Part shown: positions 43,501 to 54,917 of the stretch, one piece after another | Layout: every line of letters begins with the position of its first letter | Position numbering within the stretch: position 1 is the first letter of the stretch | The notes under the pieces: generated by a model | Seen by the model: the letters and a program-made list of their open reading frames with translations, nothing else | The model's database searches: none | Told to the model about the DNA's origin: nothing | Source of the DNA: Prorocentrum cordatum | Taxonomy: Eukaryota; Sar; Dinophyceae; Prorocentrales; Prorocentraceae | Direction of reading: 5' to 3' | Length of the DNA: 64,000 nt | Assembly (NCBI GenBank): GCA_963575745.1 | Contig: CAUYUJ010007446.1 | Span: 245,001 to 309,000 of the forward strand | Translations under genes and position numbers: made by a program

Positions 43501-44900
43501 CCACATGGGGCACACTCAATGAACAAATGAAAATACAAACAAAATCAGGTTAAAAAAAAAGCGTCCGTCCCAACGGTGCGCATGCGCAAACAAGCACAAC
43601 GCGCAGCATTCCGCCCGCGAACCAGCGTCACCAGCTCAACGGTCGGACCAGGCAGCAACGTGGAAAATATGAGAACGCATGTAACGCGATTCGCGCGCGC
43701 TGCGCTGCCCAGATCTATCTACGCGGCGCGCCAGCGATGCTCAAAATTTTTAGAAATTTGAAAAAGCATGAGAAAACACTTACGATTTCATTATTCTGTC
43801 AAACAGGCTGCCAATTCACCTCGGAAAATAAGTTGCTTTTTGCTTCATCATGTAACACGCATCGCGCGCTGTGCGGCCTTAAACCATCCCCGTAGCAAAC
43901 CAGCGATGTTAACCCCAGAAACCCATTGGCAAAACCCAATGTAAAAATTCATTCCTGGGCTGGAACAGGCGGCCGCCCGAACGCGGATTCTACAAGAAAA
44001 TATAGAACGCACAGCGCGCGCGCTGCGCTGACTTCAGCCATTCCTAGTGCAAGCCAGAGATGTAAACTCAAAAAACCGATGACCAAAACCCAATGTAAAA
44101 TTTCATTCTTGGGCTGGAGCAGGTTGTCATCGCAATGTGGCTTATGCAAAATTGAACAAGCAGCGCGCGCGCTGAGCGGTTTTGAACCAATTACATCGCG
44201 AGCCAACGATGACAACCCCGAGGCATGGGCAAAACCAATGTGAAATTCCATCGTCAGACAGGAGGAGGCGGTCCGCCCAACGTTAATTAAATATAAAAGC
44301 AAACAGCACGTATAGCGCGCGCGCGCTGCGCGGATTTCAATCATTTCCATTCCAAGCCAGCAGTGTTCAGTCGAACGCACCACTGGCGAACCCCCATGCT
44401 AAAAACAAACTCAAGCAAACACGCGCTGTCACCAACGTTGAGTTTATATGTATACATAGCAGCCGTGCACACAGCACACGCGGGCGCTGCGCCGTCTTTC
44501 GTAATTTCCATAGCAAACCAGCGATGTTTACCCCAAAAACCAATGGTCAAAACCCAATGTAAAATTTCATTCTCAGGCAGGACCAGGCTGTCATCCCAAT
44601 GGGGATAATGCAAAAAAAAGATGGCGCTGAACGCAGCGCGCCCTGTGCGGTTTTGAACCACTTGCATAGCAAACCAGCGATGTTTTGTCCAAAGCCTAAA
44701 TGTACAAAACTCAATATAACAATTCATTCTCTGGCTGGAACAACAGCATAACCAGCGTGGGCAATGCAAAAAGACCATGATGCACGCAGTGCAGCGCGCG
44801 CGCAGCGCCTCATGTGTTCCATGTTGAAATGCAGCCTGCTCCACACAGAACATCATTTGTACATTTGATTTTCTCTTCTTTCTTTTTTTGAGCTGGCGCA
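40590..44900 (+). repeat. ~160-bp satellite in ~2.14-kb higher-order repeats
   Basis: About 27 diverged monomers, often 138-169 bp apart. Each carries versions of CCAGCGATGTT(A)AC, CCCAATGTAAAA, TTCATTCT-GGCTGG, a CAACGTGG-like word and an alternating CGCGCGCGCTGCGC block. Monomers match best to those about 2.14 kb away, not to their neighbours. 41756-41890 is identical to 43896-44030 over 135 bp. The GCGCGAC(T)T...GCGAGCGAGCG block at 40862 recurs at 43009, and CACCCATAG at 40631 recurs at 42810. The region therefore holds two tandem higher-order copies. Short A-runs interrupt some monomers. No frame is convincingly coding. Confidence 0.8.
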
Positions 44901-44904
44901 GCTG

Positions 44905-45230
44905 GAAGGCGATGAACATTATTCATGCCAGCGCGTCGCTCGCGTTGCGCACGGTTTTTCCCCCTTGTTGCAGCGCGCGTGCGCTGGCCTGGCCGCGTCT
45001 CCCAGCCCGAGGGTGAACTCTTACATCGCGCTGTCGCGTTGGACGTTGCACCTTGCACAGCTGATCTGCCGTGGACATGCGTTGCCAGCGCGAGCCGCGC
45101 ATTGCGCGTGGCTTCGCATGCTCAACGCCGAGGTGACAGCCTCGTGCAGTCAGGGGCTGGGGCTTTACATTCGGTGGTCCGAACGTGTCTGCTGGGCGAC
45201 CGCCGTTACTTTCGCACCAGAGAACGCGCG
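44905..45230 (-). repeat. Inverted satellite units at the array edge
   Basis: Past about 44900 the satellite words appear reversed. One unit reads GGTGACAGCC, GGGGCTGGGG, TTTACATTCGG (45130-45175), the reverse-complement order of the upstream monomers. Another diverged unit lies at 44985-45070. So the array changes orientation here. Confidence 0.55.
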
Positions 45231-45960
45231 CGTTGCTTTCGCGCGCCCGCCGCTATCATCGTTGCGTTCGCGCGCGCGCGCCCGCTCGCGCGCCCTCGCT
45301 GACCCTCGCGCAGATCCGCGGTCGTCCGTTCGATTCGCGCAGCAGGGCGCTAGGCGCGCGCGCGCGAGCGCTCGCCGCCGACGCCTCCGAGCGCCCCAGC
45401 GCGGTGCAATCGAGTGGCCTTGCGCACCTGCATCGGGGGCAGGCATCGCGCGCGGCACGTGGCATCGCCAGCGCGCGCGCGCCCCCGCGCGCCCGCTCGC
45501 GCGCGACAGGCGCGCGCTGCAACGTTCGTTCCATCTTTCGCAGCGTTGCATGTATTCGGCGGGCTCGCGCTTCGCTGGCGGCGAGCCGAGCTGGGGGCCC
45601 CCGCGCGCCGCCCGCGTTCATCAGACACAACGAAGCGCGGAAGTCGGGCGCGCAAGGCGGGGCCCGAAGTTGCGCCCTTGTTCAAGGAGAGCAATGTGGC
45701 AGATTGAGCGGCGGCTCGCTGCGCACCCAAAATCAACAGGCGCCTGCGCGCGGCGATCGTCGCGCGCGGCGCGGGCGCGCATGGCAGCGAGCCGCCGGCC
45801 GCGCAGCGGCCCATCGGTGCGCGCTGCTGTCGATTTCGGCAGTGCGGCGGGTCCTCAGGGGGTTTCGCCCCGCTCGCGAGCCCCAGCGCTCCACGGCAGT
45901 CATTGCTGGCCCGTTCGCAACCCACAACGCCATGCTGCCCGTTGCGTTCCATGCGCGAGT
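45230..45960. other. GC-alternating, Arg/Ala-frame region; no gene
   Basis: Frequent CGCGCGC alternation (45270-45300, 45355-45370, 45470-45500) with long open frames on both strands in several registers. That is expected from stop-poor GC-rich DNA. No exon signal is supported. Confidence 0.6.
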
Positions 45961-46935
45961 GGCCCCATAGGGAGCTCCACCGAAGGCCCCAGTGGGGGTG
46001 TTCGCATGCGGTTCCCCCACCCAGGGCAGCGTTCGTGGCCCCATAGGGAGCTCCAACGAAGGCCCCAGTGGGGGTGTTCGCATGCGGTTCCCCCACCCAG
46101 GGCAGCGTTTCGTGCCCCATAGGGAGCTCCACCGAAGGCCCCATGTTTGTGCGGAGGGAGCTCAGGCCCCAATGGCACGGTTGAGCGGTGGCCTTCCCTG
46201 TCCATGCGCAGCGCGCGCGCAATGCGCCCCTCCACGGCCCCTTCGTCGCACCGCACTGCGCCCCCGCGCATTGCAGGCGTTCGTTTCCCCAACCAGGCCG
46301 GTTCGCTGTAGTGGAGCCGAAGGCACTTCGCAACCCAAGCGCTTTGTTCTCCAGAGGCCCCAGTGGGGCGCTGCGGTAGCCCCATAGGGAGCTCCACCGA
46401 AGGCCCCAGTTCGCATGCGGTTCCCCCACCCAGGGCAGCGTTTCGTTAAGCCCGAGTGGGGGTGGGCGCATGCGGTTCCCCACCCAGGGTAGCGCTTCGT
46501 GGCCCCATAGGGAGCTCCACCGAAGGCCCCAGTGGGGGTGTCGCATGCGGTTCCCCCACCCAGGGCAGCGTTTCGTGGCCCCATAGGGAGCTCCACCGGA
46601 GGCCCCAGCGGCTGCTCTCGCATGCGTCTCCCACCCAGGGCAGCGCTTCGTGGCCCCATGGGGAGCTCCACCGAAAGCCCCCGTGGCGCAGTTCGCATTC
46701 GCTTCCCCCACCCAGGGCAGCGTTTCGTGGCACCATAGGGAGCTCCACCGAAGGCCCCAGTGGCGCAGTTCGCATGCGGTTACCTCACCCAGGGCAGCGT
46801 TTCGTAGCCCCATAGGGAGCTCCACCGAAGGCCCGCCCCGGTGGCGCAGTCCGCATGCGGTTCCCCCATCCAAGGCAGCGCTTCGCGGCCTCATATGGAG
46901 CCCCACCGAAAGCGGCACCCACAACGCGTTACCAA
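45960..46935 (-). repeat. 76-bp tandem array (same family as 8.1 and 37.9 kb, opposite orientation)
   Basis: The word CC(A)TAGGGAGCTCCACCG recurs at 45965, 46041, 46117, 46382, 46505, 46581, 46655, 46733 and 46810, mostly 74-78 bp apart. A unique insert at about 46150-46375 breaks the array. Units also contain CGCATGCGGTTCCCCCACCCAGGGCAGCG split by small changes. On the minus strand a repeated peptide-like reading (GGAPYGATKRCPGWG) appears because 76 is not a multiple of three and frames shift between units; I take it as non-coding. Confidence 0.85.
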
Positions 46936-46964
46936 CAATTGCTTATGGTTGGGTCTTTCGCCAT

Positions 46965-47035
46965 GATATTTTTTTTTAATGTTTTTTTTTTGTTCCCCCC
47001 CAAAAAAAGAAAAAAAATCTAGAGAGTTTCCCACG
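46965..47035. repeat. T-run / A-run inverted region
   Basis: Runs of eight to ten T are followed by GTTCCCCCCC and then A-runs (AAAAAAAGAAAAAAAA). They can pair as a loose hairpin. Confidence 0.7.
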
Positions 47036-47350
47036 GTCTTGCCAGCTTGTATAAGTTAGCTCGGGTTACGTGCTGTACATGTCAGAATGTCAAAGAAGTC
47101 ATATATTATTTGGGGTTTCGATGGTATTCTGCAACTTGCAGGGCTGAGTTGTCGAACTCTCACCATAATGCGCGGCTGCGTGCGATTGATCGGGAAACTA
47201 CGATTTCTAATGTGTTATTGAAGGTTATTGCGCGTCATCGCGCGTTGGTGCGGTTGTTTGCTAATTGCGTCAGCTGCGCAGGGAAAGCGAAAGTTACTTC
47301 ACATTCAACAGAGTATTCCAATGTTTCTGCGGGCTGTCGCTCAAGGTGCA

Positions 47351-47401
47351 CGAAGAAACCCAGTCGACCCGCGGATTGCGCGGGTCGACTGGGTTTCTTC
47401 G
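47351..47401. repeat. Perfect 23-bp stem with 5-nt loop
   Basis: The stem begins CGAAGAAACCCAGTCGACCC, the loop is GATTG (47374-47378), and the right arm 47379-47401 is the exact reverse complement. It lies in a more AT-balanced island (47040-47350) just before extremely GC-rich DNA. Could be a recent inverted duplication, a small structured RNA or a mobile-element end. Confidence 0.9.
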
Positions 47402-48860
47402 GGGCGCGTGCGCGCGAGGCCGATCGCGAGCGTCTGCGCGAAGGCAGCGCGGCGGCGCTGGCGGCGGCACCTGGCGCGCGCGCGCGCGGGGGCGCGCCGC
47501 GCCTCGCGAGCGCGCCGCGGCGGCGGCGGCGGCGAAGAGACGAGGAGGGGCGGGCGCGGAGGGCGGGCGGGTCGCGGTTCGAGGTGGCGATGCATGGCGC
47601 GAAGGGCGCGGGGGCTGCGCGGGGGGGGGCGGGAAGGGGCCCTGGCTGCGGGCGCGACGCGGCGGCGGCGGCGGCGGCGCAGCAACCGACGAGACTTGGG
47701 CGAGTCACCGCGGCTGCGGCGGCGGCAGCGATGGAAGACGACCTGGCCATGGGCCCGAAGAGCGACCCTGCGGTGGAGGCGGCGAATCGGGCGCGCGGTT
47801 GCGCGCGGGCGGGCGGCGGGGCGCGCGCGCGCGGGGGCGGAGGGGGGGCGGGGCGGCGCGCGCGGCGGCGGCAGCGGAGGCGGCGGCCCATAGGGGGGGG
47901 GCGGGGTGGGGTGGGGAGGGGGGGGGGCATAAGCGATCGCGCGCGACCGCTCGCGCGCTTCCCTTGCGCTTCTTGAACGCCGGCGCGGTCGCGGAACACG
48001 CCGCCGAGCCGCGCGGATCCTGCGGCGATTTTTTTTTTTTTTTTTGTTGTTCCCGCCTGCGCAATCGCGCGGATCGGCGCGGACTGGCGCAGCTCCCCTG
48101 GCATTAATTGCCGCCGTGCGAATTTTGCGTTGGTCGGCAGAGTTTTTGCATGTTTTGTATGGTTTGTAAAATTCATTTGAATTCTGTAAAGATACAGCGC
48201 AATGCAGCACGCAACTGCAAGGTATTCCACGTTTTCGCTAAATCCAGCGCGCGCCGCGAAGTATCTGCCAGTTCCAGCGCGATAACCATTGCAATTGCAA
48301 GATTCATCAGGTTATTGCGTGTTCTTGCAAGTAATGCGCAATAACGTGAACATATTGCAAGTTTACGTAAGTTTCATCGAGTTTCCGCGCCAAGCGCTTC
48401 GCGCGCAAACCGCGCGCAACAGACATGTATAGACGTGCGCGGCCGTCTTCCGCGCGCGGTCAGCTCGGGCGGGCGAGGCGGGGGGAGGGGGGGGTCTCGC
48501 GAAATGGCGTTCCCCTGCGGCGCAGCCGAGCACGCCCTTCAGTTTGTCCGCCGAGCCAGATGCTTACACGACGCATAACTTTTGCGGCGGCGGCCTGGTC
48601 AACCGATGGGCGCGCGTTTGGTTCCGACAGCTTTTCGCTTTAAGTGGGGCCGTAGGGTTCAGGGCGCGCGCGCGCGGGTTTGGATTGCGTGCTCGAAGCT
48701 CCAGCAAGTGGATTCCGTCTGGCGCTTTCGCCGACGCCAGCGCGGAAGCGCCAGCGCCGCAGACCCTGGGTAGCTCGCGCTGGCGCTGGCAAGCGCGGGA
48801 AAACAATGGCAGGCCCGCGCGCGCACGCACAGAGGCGCCATCGCAACCACGCGCCGCAAA
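47402..48860. other. GC-rich CGG/GCG stretch and AT-richer island; no gene
   Basis: CGG/GGC-rich DNA (47440-47940) gives long open frames in all registers with Arg/Ala/Gly composition. A T-run lies at 48029-48047. 48100-48420 is richer in A and T, with repeated TTGCA/GCGCAA words. 48420-48850 returns to GC-rich. No exon supported. Confidence 0.5.
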
Positions 48861-48864
48861 CAAC

Positions 48865-49320
48865 CACAGGCTAGCACAGGCAAGCGCAGACAAACACAGA
48901 CAAACACAGACACGACACACCGACGCACATACACAGACAAACACAGACAAACGCAGACAAACGCAGACAACACAGACAGACAAACGCAGACACACGCAGA
49001 CAAACACAGACAAACGCAGACAAACACAGACAAACGCAGACACGAAATACCGACAAACACAGACAAACACAGACAAACGCAGACAAACACACACAAACAC
49101 AGACACGAAACACCGACAAACACAGACAAACGCAGACAAACACACACAAACACAGACACGAAACACCGACAAACACAGACAAACACAGACAAACACAGAC
49201 ACACACAGACACGAAACACCGACAAACACAGACAAACACAGACAAACACAGACACGAAACGCCGACAAACACAGACAAACACAGACAAACACCGACAAAC
49301 ACCGACAACACACAGACATC
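48865..49320 (-). repeat. ACAAACACAGAC array, left arm of an inverted repeat
   Basis: About forty 10-12 bp words of ACAAAC(A/G)CAGAC with periodic ACACGAAACACCGAC variants about 70 bp apart. The array reads directly into its reverse complement at about 49320. Confidence 0.92.
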
Positions 49321-49805
49321 GCGTGTCTGTGTTTGTCTGTGTTTGTCTGTGTTTGTCTGTGTTTGTCTGTGTTTGTCGGTGTTTGTCGGTGTTTGTCTGT
49401 GTTTGTCGGTGTTTGATGTCTGCGTTTGTCTGTGTTTGTCTGTGTTTGTCTGTGTTTGTCTGTGTTTGTCGGTGTTTGTCGGTGTTTCGTGTCTGTGTGT
49501 GTCTGTGTTTGTCTGTGTTTGTCTGTGTATGTCTGTGTTTGTCGGTGTTTGTCGGTGTTTGATGTCGGCGTGTGTCTGCGTTTGTCTGTGTTTGTCTGTG
49601 TTTGTCGGTGTGTGTCTGCGTTTGTCCGTGTGTCGTGTCTGCGGTTGTCTGCGTTTGTCTGTGCTTGTCTGTGTTTGTCTGTGTTTGTCTGTGTTTGTCT
49701 GCGTCTCTGTTTGTCTGTGTTTGTCTGTGTTTGTCTGTGTTTGTCTGTGTTTGTATGTGTCTGCGTTTGTCTGCGTTTGTCTTCGTTTGTCTGCGTTAGT
49801 CTGCG
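49321..49805 (+). repeat. GTGTTTGTCTGT array, right arm of an inverted repeat
   Basis: Reverse complement of the left array, with similar GTGTTTCGTGTC and TTTGATGTC variants. Frames read as CVCLCLSVF-type repeats, which is not evidence of a protein. Confidence 0.92.
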
Positions 49806-50279
49806 TCGCGCGCCTATGCTTGCCTGGCGTTTGCAGGGCGGGCGATCGTTGCGCGCCTGGGTGCGGGCGTGGGCGTGTGTTTCCGCACGTTGGCGCTACA
49901 TTCCGTGTGCGCTGTTTGCGTCGGCTGGATGGTTGCGCGTTGCTTCCTCGGGCGCCTGGGCTCGCGCGCGGAAGTTGCTTCCCAACGTGTCCAAACGCTT
50001 CCGTGTCAGGCGCAGAGGTTTCTCCATCGCGTGCACGTTTACTATGTCTACGACGTTTACGGCGCAAGCTTGCACGAAACACCTAATGCGTGCGAAACAC
50101 CGAATGCGTCGGCAAGTGCGCATTGGCAGGTTGGAAAAAACGGAGCAGGTCGAGGAAAGAATTGCCGTCGCAAGGGGCGCAGTCGCAGCGGCGCAGCGCA
50201 GGGCGCCTGAATACTGCTGAGCGGCGATCACGCTGGAACTCGCGGGCGCCCAGCGAACGCGGACTGCAACGCGCGCGCG

Positions 50280-50600
50280 TCGAAGCGCAGACAGACAGCG
50301 ACAAACGCAGACACGCCCAGACAAACACAGCCAAACACAGACAAACACAGACACGCACAGACAAACGCAGACAACCAACGACACACAGAGACACACGCCG
50401 ACAGACGCAGACAAACGCCGACACGCACAGACACACGGCGACGAACGCAGACGCACAACGACATGCACAGACTCACGGCGACAAACGCAGACAAACACCG
50501 ACACGCACAGACAGACAGCGACAAACGCAGACACACAACGACATACACAGACACACGGCGACGAACGCAGACACACAGCGACATGCACAAACACATTTGC
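50280..50600 (-). repeat. ACAAACGCAGAC-type array, second block
   Basis: Same word family as 48.87-49.32 kb, more diverged (CGACACACAG and GACACGCAC words), separated from it by about 480 bp of non-repetitive GC-rich DNA. Confidence 0.85.
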
Positions 50601-51250
50601 GTTGTGGCAGACGCGAACCCGCAGGCGCAGTTGAATACATAACCATATTCATATGGACATACGCCAGCGGTCATGCAACCATTCGAAAATTTGTTTAAAC
50701 TTTAGCGCCCGCAGGTCGCTGCGCAGTTTCCTTGATCTGAGCCCCATGCGCGTGCGACATCCTCAACGACTGCATGGAAATTCATGCATTGCTGTCTTTG
50801 CGCGTCGGCCAAGGCATCTGGGGCACGTGGATAGTGCGGCGGCGCGGGGAGGCACCGCTGCCGAACCCCCACGACATTATAAGACTGCGCCCCCTAAAGG
50901 GCGGTGGGGTTCGGGGGAGGCGCCTGGGGAATGGGCCCGCAATTTGCTGACGCCCAACGAAAATCAAATGCGCGATGGCCGCTCAAAGGGCAGGTCATGG
51001 CACGCGCCCGAAGGTGCCCCGAGGGAGGGCGGAAGGAAACCCAAAAGGTAGGCGCGCAAGCATCGGAGGCTGCCCCTCGGAAAGAAAATGAATGCCCGCC
51101 TGGGTATATATATATATAACACAAAAAACACGCTGGCCGACGCGATGGCCTACGCATTGCGGAACATGCGACTGCAGCAAAAACACACGCAATATTTGTC
51201 GCGAGCATGCGCGCAATCTAAGGGCGACGCGCGACAACGCACGCGCACTT
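50601..51250. other. No gene seen
   Basis: Mixed sequence between repeat blocks; a short TA run lies at 51105-51118. One plus frame (50653-51051) is open but not convincing. Confidence 0.5.
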
Positions 51251-51950
51251 AAACATCGACAGACATAGACGTGCGATGGCACGCATAAGCAAATAACTAA
51301 CTACACATGTAGACGTTCGCAAACAAGCAGAGACAAAAACAGACACACAAAGACAAAGGCAGACATCCGCTGACAAACAACGACAAACACAGACATACGC
51401 AGACAAACAAAGACACACCCAGACATACAGAGACATACGCAGACAAACAGCGACAGGAGCAGACAAACGCAGACATATGCGGACACACGCAGACACACAA
51501 CGACACATGCAGACAAACGCTGACAAATGCAGACACGCGCAGACAAACAACGACAAACACAGACAAACAACGACATGTGCAGACACACGCAGACAAACAA
51601 AGACACGCAAAGACATACGCAGACATGCGCAGACAAACGCAGACATACGCAGACAAACGCAGACACACAGCGACGCACGCAGACGAACACCGACACACGC
51701 AGACACGCGCAGACAAACAACGACACACGCGGACAAATACTGACACGCGCAGACAACACACGCAGGCAAACACAGTCACACAAAGACATGTGCAGACACT
51801 CGCAGACACACGACAGACGCAGACAAACGCAGACAAATGCAGACCCACGCAGACACACAACGACATACGCAGACGAACACCGACAACCACAGACACGCGC
51901 AGACATACAATGACAACACAGGCAACTCCAGACAAGCAGAGCACGCACGA
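51250..51950 (-). repeat. ACAAACGCAGACA-type array, third block
   Basis: About 700 bp of 10-12 bp words (GACAAACGCAGACA, ACGCAGACAT and variants) in the ACAAAC...CAGAC orientation. Confidence 0.88.
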
Positions 51951-53700
51951 TGGACACCCACAAGCACGCACATGTCGCAGCCCAGTCGATCCTGCCAAAA
52001 CAGCTGTCGCAGAGCTCGACGGCGAGGCTACGTCGAGTTGCGGCAGCCGAGGAGAGCTGGAGGCAGTGCCGCGTTGCAGAGCTAGTGGGCAGCGTCTGGG
52101 GCGCGGCTGGGTCACAAGCGCATGTGGACAGAGTTCGCATGCCGACCAGGCCGAGGGCGAACGTATTCCATGCCGATGGTGCCGAAACGACCGAGGGCGA
52201 TGATGACGCTAGCAGCAGCGCGGCTGATTATGCATGCTGGTATTCCCCCGCCGTCGATGCAGCCAGCGAGGCACGGCTGATGATGACACTAGCGAAAGCA
52301 AGACTGATGCCGATTGCATTTCAGACGTGAGGACCGTTCGCGGTGCCGCTTAACTTCCAACGCCACGGCTGTTTGAAAATATTTCCATCAACCACGTAAA
52401 CTAAATGTCATTTGCTTGAGGGCCGCTTGCGTTTTCAGAAACAGGTCGTCAACGCATTCGTCAGCATTGTGTGCTTGTCTGGTTGGTGTGTTTCTCACTT
52501 TGCGTAAGCGCCCTCTGCTTCGGATCCCAACCCGACAAACAATAATTCTCCCTGTGGCACGGTTGTCTCGGAATGACAGGGGGTTCACGGCGAACTAAGG
52601 CAGGATCGACACCCTCGGTTCCGAGAAACCTCGCGTGGCCCACGGGTTCTTGTGGCGTGCATCTTTTGGGTCTTAGGAGGTTGCGGGGCTCGAGCGGTTT
52701 TGGGCCCAGTGTGTCTGGTTCGGGTTTTAGTCCAATCGTCCGCATGGGCTCGGCGCCGCATGGGATCCTGCATGTCCTTGCTCCCCTCCCCAGCCCGATG
52801 GGGCGCCCCTCCCTTTCTCGTGAGGTCTCGCATGCTTTGTTTTGGGTTCATATCGCCGCCGCTGGAAGTACATCCTGCCAGTGGCGCCCCCGCCAATGAC
52901 CGCCTCGTGTCGGCCGCTGTTGTTGCAATTCTGAGTCTACAATGATGTACTCGACTTTTATGCGAACCAGAGGGGTTCACCCAGCCGTGAGGCTGCGGTC
53001 GTCCTCAGCGTGGAGAGGTGCATTTCTTGTGGGCCCCAGTGGGCATCCACAGAGGGTGTCGGACACGTCAGTGATTCTTGCTTGCTTGCATCTCATAGGT
53101 AACTCATGGCGTAGCACCGTAATGCTCAGAAGCCTACCGCAGCACAATAAACCATAGAGAAGCCTAGCATGACATAACACAGCATCTCAGCACCGTGTCT
53201 ATCTTGATGATGCAGCCATTTAGTTTCCTATTCTAGCGGCACCGTGGGCCTCTCTTGCACCGACGCCCCACAGCGCTGCGCGGCACAGCACAGCATAGCG
53301 GCATTGTGTGCATCATTGTGAAAGACGTGTAGCAAAGCACGGCATGGCATAGCAAAGTACCAGACATTCATCACAACAAAGAAGGGCAGAACCCGAACGT
53401 TGAAGAGCGCTGGCGGGCATAAGATTCAAAGGTCCCATGCGCGCGGGCTTTGTCGCGCATCGACGCGACGACAAGACGGGGCGACAAGGAGGGACGACTA
53501 CCATAACGCGCGCAGGACGGGACGACAAGAGGAGGGAGGAGGACGCGGAGGAGGAGAAGATTAGGGCGAGGACGAGGCCGGCAGGAGGAGAAGGAGGAGA
53601 AGGAGAGGAGGTCGACGGGAGGAGGAGAAGCAGAAGAAGAGAAATAGAACCATAGCACATCGAACGAGCTCGCGCCAGCGTTTCACTGCACAGCCCCCCC
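51951..53700. other. No firm gene; short CATAGCA-rich segment
   Basis: 51950-52330 has an open plus frame with mixed composition but no start or splice support. 53110-53370 is rich in GCACAGCATAGC-like words. 53520-53640 is GGA/GA purine-rich. 53690-53710 is a C-run directly before gene E. Confidence 0.45.
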
Positions 53701-53712
53701 CCCCCCCCCAAC

Positions 53713-54883
53713 ATGCCAGAGTTGTTGCGCTCTTCGAAGCGGGGTGCGCCCGAGCGCGTCGACAAGACCGCCCCGAGTGCAATCATCCTCCTCGTCCTCT
53801 TCCTCCCTCTTCCCTCCTCCCTCCTCTTCGTGCTTCCCCTCTCTCGTCCGCTCTTCTCCCCCCGCTTCTCCTTCTCCTTCTCCCCCCCCTCCTCCCATTC
53901 CTCCTGCTGGCGACCCTGGGTCCTTTATCAAAGCCTCGCGTTCCTTATCCGCCTTCAACTCTCGTAGGGCCTTTCTGGCTCAAGGCTGACAGCCTCTCCA
54001 GGAGGCCTTTCTGGCAACGGTTGGTGCGTCCTGGCGAGGTTTCTGGCTGGATGCTCGGCTTGCCCGAGGACGACGTCGACGACCCGATGAGAAGGAAGAA
54101 ACGCGGGCCAAAGTCAAAGGCGGATTTGCGCAAGGAGGCTGCTCGGGGCAGAATGTTTACTCGCCACCTTGAGGATGTGACGAATGGAAGGAAATCTGTA
54201 TCCGAGGAGGGCACGCAGTTCATCGAACGTTATCGTAGTGGACACACTCGCAAGGTGATAGGGGCGCAGAGTGGACACTGACACCCGAGGAAAAGAGGGG
54301 GATAAGGAGGAGGAAGGGAGCGGAGGATGAGCAGCTGAACAGGAGCAGGAGGGGGAAGGGATGGGGGATGAGGAGACGAAGGGAAATGTGGGGGATGAGC
54401 ATGATGAGGGGGATGGCGACGAGGGGAGAGGGGGAAGTGATGATGAGTGTGATGATGGTGGTAGTGGTGTTGGTAGGTATGGTGATGGTGACGTGGATGG
54501 CGTTGGCACTGCATATGAAGATGATGACGATGATGATGATGATGATGGCGGTGGCAACGGCGATGGCGCTGACGAGGATGATGATGACGATGGCGATGGC
54601 GACGCTGGCCTTGATCCTGGGGAGGGCGAGGGAGACGAGGAGGCGGACCAGGAGTGGAACAAGAGTGGGCATGAGAAGGGTGGTGGGTGTGGGTGGGGTG
54701 GGGTGGTGTGTGGGTGTGTGTGTGTTGTGTGTGGTGTGTGTGTGTGTGGTTTGGTGTGTGTGGGTGGTTGTGTGGTGTTGTGTGTGTGTGTAGTGTGTGT
54801 GTGTGTGGGTGTGTGTGTGTGTGTGGTGTGTGTGGTGTGCGTTGTGTGTGGTGTGTGTGGTGGTGGTGGTGGTGGTGGTGGTG

Positions 54884-54917
<34 letters not shown>

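Noticed and set aside
45350-46924. 524-residue minus-strand frame with repeated GGAPYGATK-like peptides
   Set aside because: It follows a 76-bp repeat, which is not a multiple of three, so the peptide cycles through frames; this marks non-coding satellite.
47047-48107. Arg/Ala/Gly-rich frames in several registers
   Set aside because: Stop-poor GC-rich DNA gives overlapping long frames on both strands; none has splice or start support.
48871-50082. Large Cys/Val/Leu-rich open frames (CVCLCLSVF repeats)
   Set aside because: They arise from the ACAAACACAGAC arrays, are present on both strands and change register with the repeats.
48865-51950. CRISPR-like or telomeric array
   Set aside because: No spacer structure with constant repeats; the unit is a degenerate 6/12-mer and does not match TTTAGGG-type telomere repeats.
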